Positions 4,836 to 5,280 of a stretch of 5,280 nt of DNA are shown one piece after another; position 1 is the stretch's first letter; the number at the start of each line of letters is the position of its first letter. The position numbers and the translations under genes are program-made. The notes below the pieces were generated by a model. The model was not told the DNA's origin and did not search any database. It worked only from the letters and a program-made list of their open reading frames with translations. Origin of the DNA: Nitrososphaerales archaeon (GTDB lineage: Archaea > Thermoproteota > Nitrososphaeria > Nitrososphaerales > Gagatemarchaeaceae); contig JASHUK010000016.1 of assembly GCA_030040055.1 (NCBI GenBank), positions 1 through 5,280 on the forward strand. Direction: 5' to 3'.

Positions 4836-5280
4836 ACCTCGTAGTCACCTCGGCCAAGGGGCTTGAGGCGAAGGCTTCGGCGGAGTTCAAGGAGATCGCA
4901 CTCCTGTCAGGGAGCAGGAAGTTCTCGATCGAGAGGTCGGCCTACGACGGCATCCTCGAGGTGGAGGCGGAGGACCCGAAGGCGATCATGGCCTTCCTCG
5001 CCGACTACGTCAGGGCCGAGCCCTTCAAGGTCAGGTTCATCATGAGGGTGATCCCCGTTGACGGGGTGGTCGACACCAAGATCGACCTCATCTCGAAGGC
5101 CGTCAAGGAGCTTTCGGGCTCGATAAAGGCCGGGGAGAAGTTCAGGGTCACCATCGAGGCGAGGGACTCGCCGTACTCAGACAAGGAGCTGATAGACCTG
5201 GTCGCCGACGTCGTCGACAGGAAGGTCAGCCTGGACTCACCCGACAAGGTCATCCTGATACAGGTGTTCGGAGAGTACAC
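4832..5280 (+). CDS. THUMP-domain RNA-binding protein, probable tRNA-modification factor (3'-truncated by window edge)
   Basis: From GTG 4832 the frame is open to the end of the window, giving 149 residues beginning MNLVVTSAKGLEAKA. The first part (residues 1-60) matches the N-terminal module that precedes THUMP domains: LVVTSAKGLE followed by an alpha/beta segment with GILEVEAEDPKAI. Residues about 61-149 match a THUMP core: RVIPVDGVVDT (72-82), then KFRVTIEARDS (103-113), a helix with SDKELIDLVADVV, and DRKVSLDSPDKVILIQVFGEY. THUMP domains bind the tRNA acceptor end and deliver it to a modifying partner. Archaeal stand-alone proteins of this build resemble Tan1, the adaptor for tRNA N4-acetylcytidine formation. 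A C-terminal catalytic domain beyond the window cannot be excluded. The 4-bp overlap with the t6A-pathway gene supports a tRNA-modification role. Confidence 0.82.
   Translation, partial: MNLVVTSAKGLEAKASAEFKEIALLSGSRKFSIERSAYDGILEVEAEDPKAIMAFLADYVRAEPFKVRFIMRVIPVDGVVDTKIDLISKAVKELSGSIKAGEKFRVTIEARDSPYSDKELIDLVADVVDRKVSLDSPDKVILIQVFGEY

Overview
The window looks like a gene-dense, GC-rich archaeal chromosome segment. The evidence is an archaeal-type class I fructose-bisphosphate aldolase, a 220-residue archaeal-size triosephosphate isomerase, a glutamate dehydrogenase closely resembling hyperthermophile/archaeal enzymes, an archaeal-looking THUMP protein, and AT-rich TATA-like boxes 24 to 28 nt upstream of several start codons with no ribosome binding site, which is the pattern of leaderless archaeal transcripts. 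I cannot place the lineage from sequence alone. A high-GC member of the TACK group (Thaumarchaeota/Bathyarchaeia-like) is a guess. The proteins lack the strongly acidic composition of haloarchaea.

Layout. Bases 1-282 (+) hold the 3' end of an ABC-2 type transport permease. It converges, with a 6-bp gap, on a class I fructose-1,6-bisphosphate aldolase (289-1041, -). An 86-bp divergent promoter region separates the aldolase from a class I fructose-1,6-bisphosphatase (1128-2024, +, TTG start). The phosphatase converges, with a 5-bp gap, on a glutamate dehydrogenase (2030-3307, -). Upstream of that on the same strand is triosephosphate isomerase (3351-4013, -, GTG start), with a TATA box for the dehydrogenase in the 43-bp gap. 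Next comes a very small, extremely acidic ORF (4090-4182, -). It is divergent from a YrdC/Sua5-type threonylcarbamoyl-AMP synthase (4239-4835, +), and the two appear to share a compact bidirectional promoter. The synthase overlaps by 4 bp a THUMP-domain RNA-binding protein that runs off the window (4832-5280, +).

How the genes fit together. Aldolase, bisphosphatase and triosephosphate isomerase cover the triose/hexose-bisphosphate node of the Embden-Meyerhof pathway and gluconeogenesis. Aldolase joins or splits the trioses, the isomerase interconverts them, and the phosphatase commits carbon towards hexose. Glutamate dehydrogenase links 2-oxoglutarate to ammonia. The YrdC-THUMP pair is a separate tRNA-modification unit. 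The most notable points are the class I FBPase in an archaeal context with apparent loss of the AMP-inhibition residues, its head-to-head arrangement with the aldolase, and the acidic microprotein. I see no mobile element, CRISPR array, tRNA or rRNA. No gene-free stretch exceeds about 90 bp, so this is mostly an ordinary core-metabolism region and I do not see a clear undescribed system.
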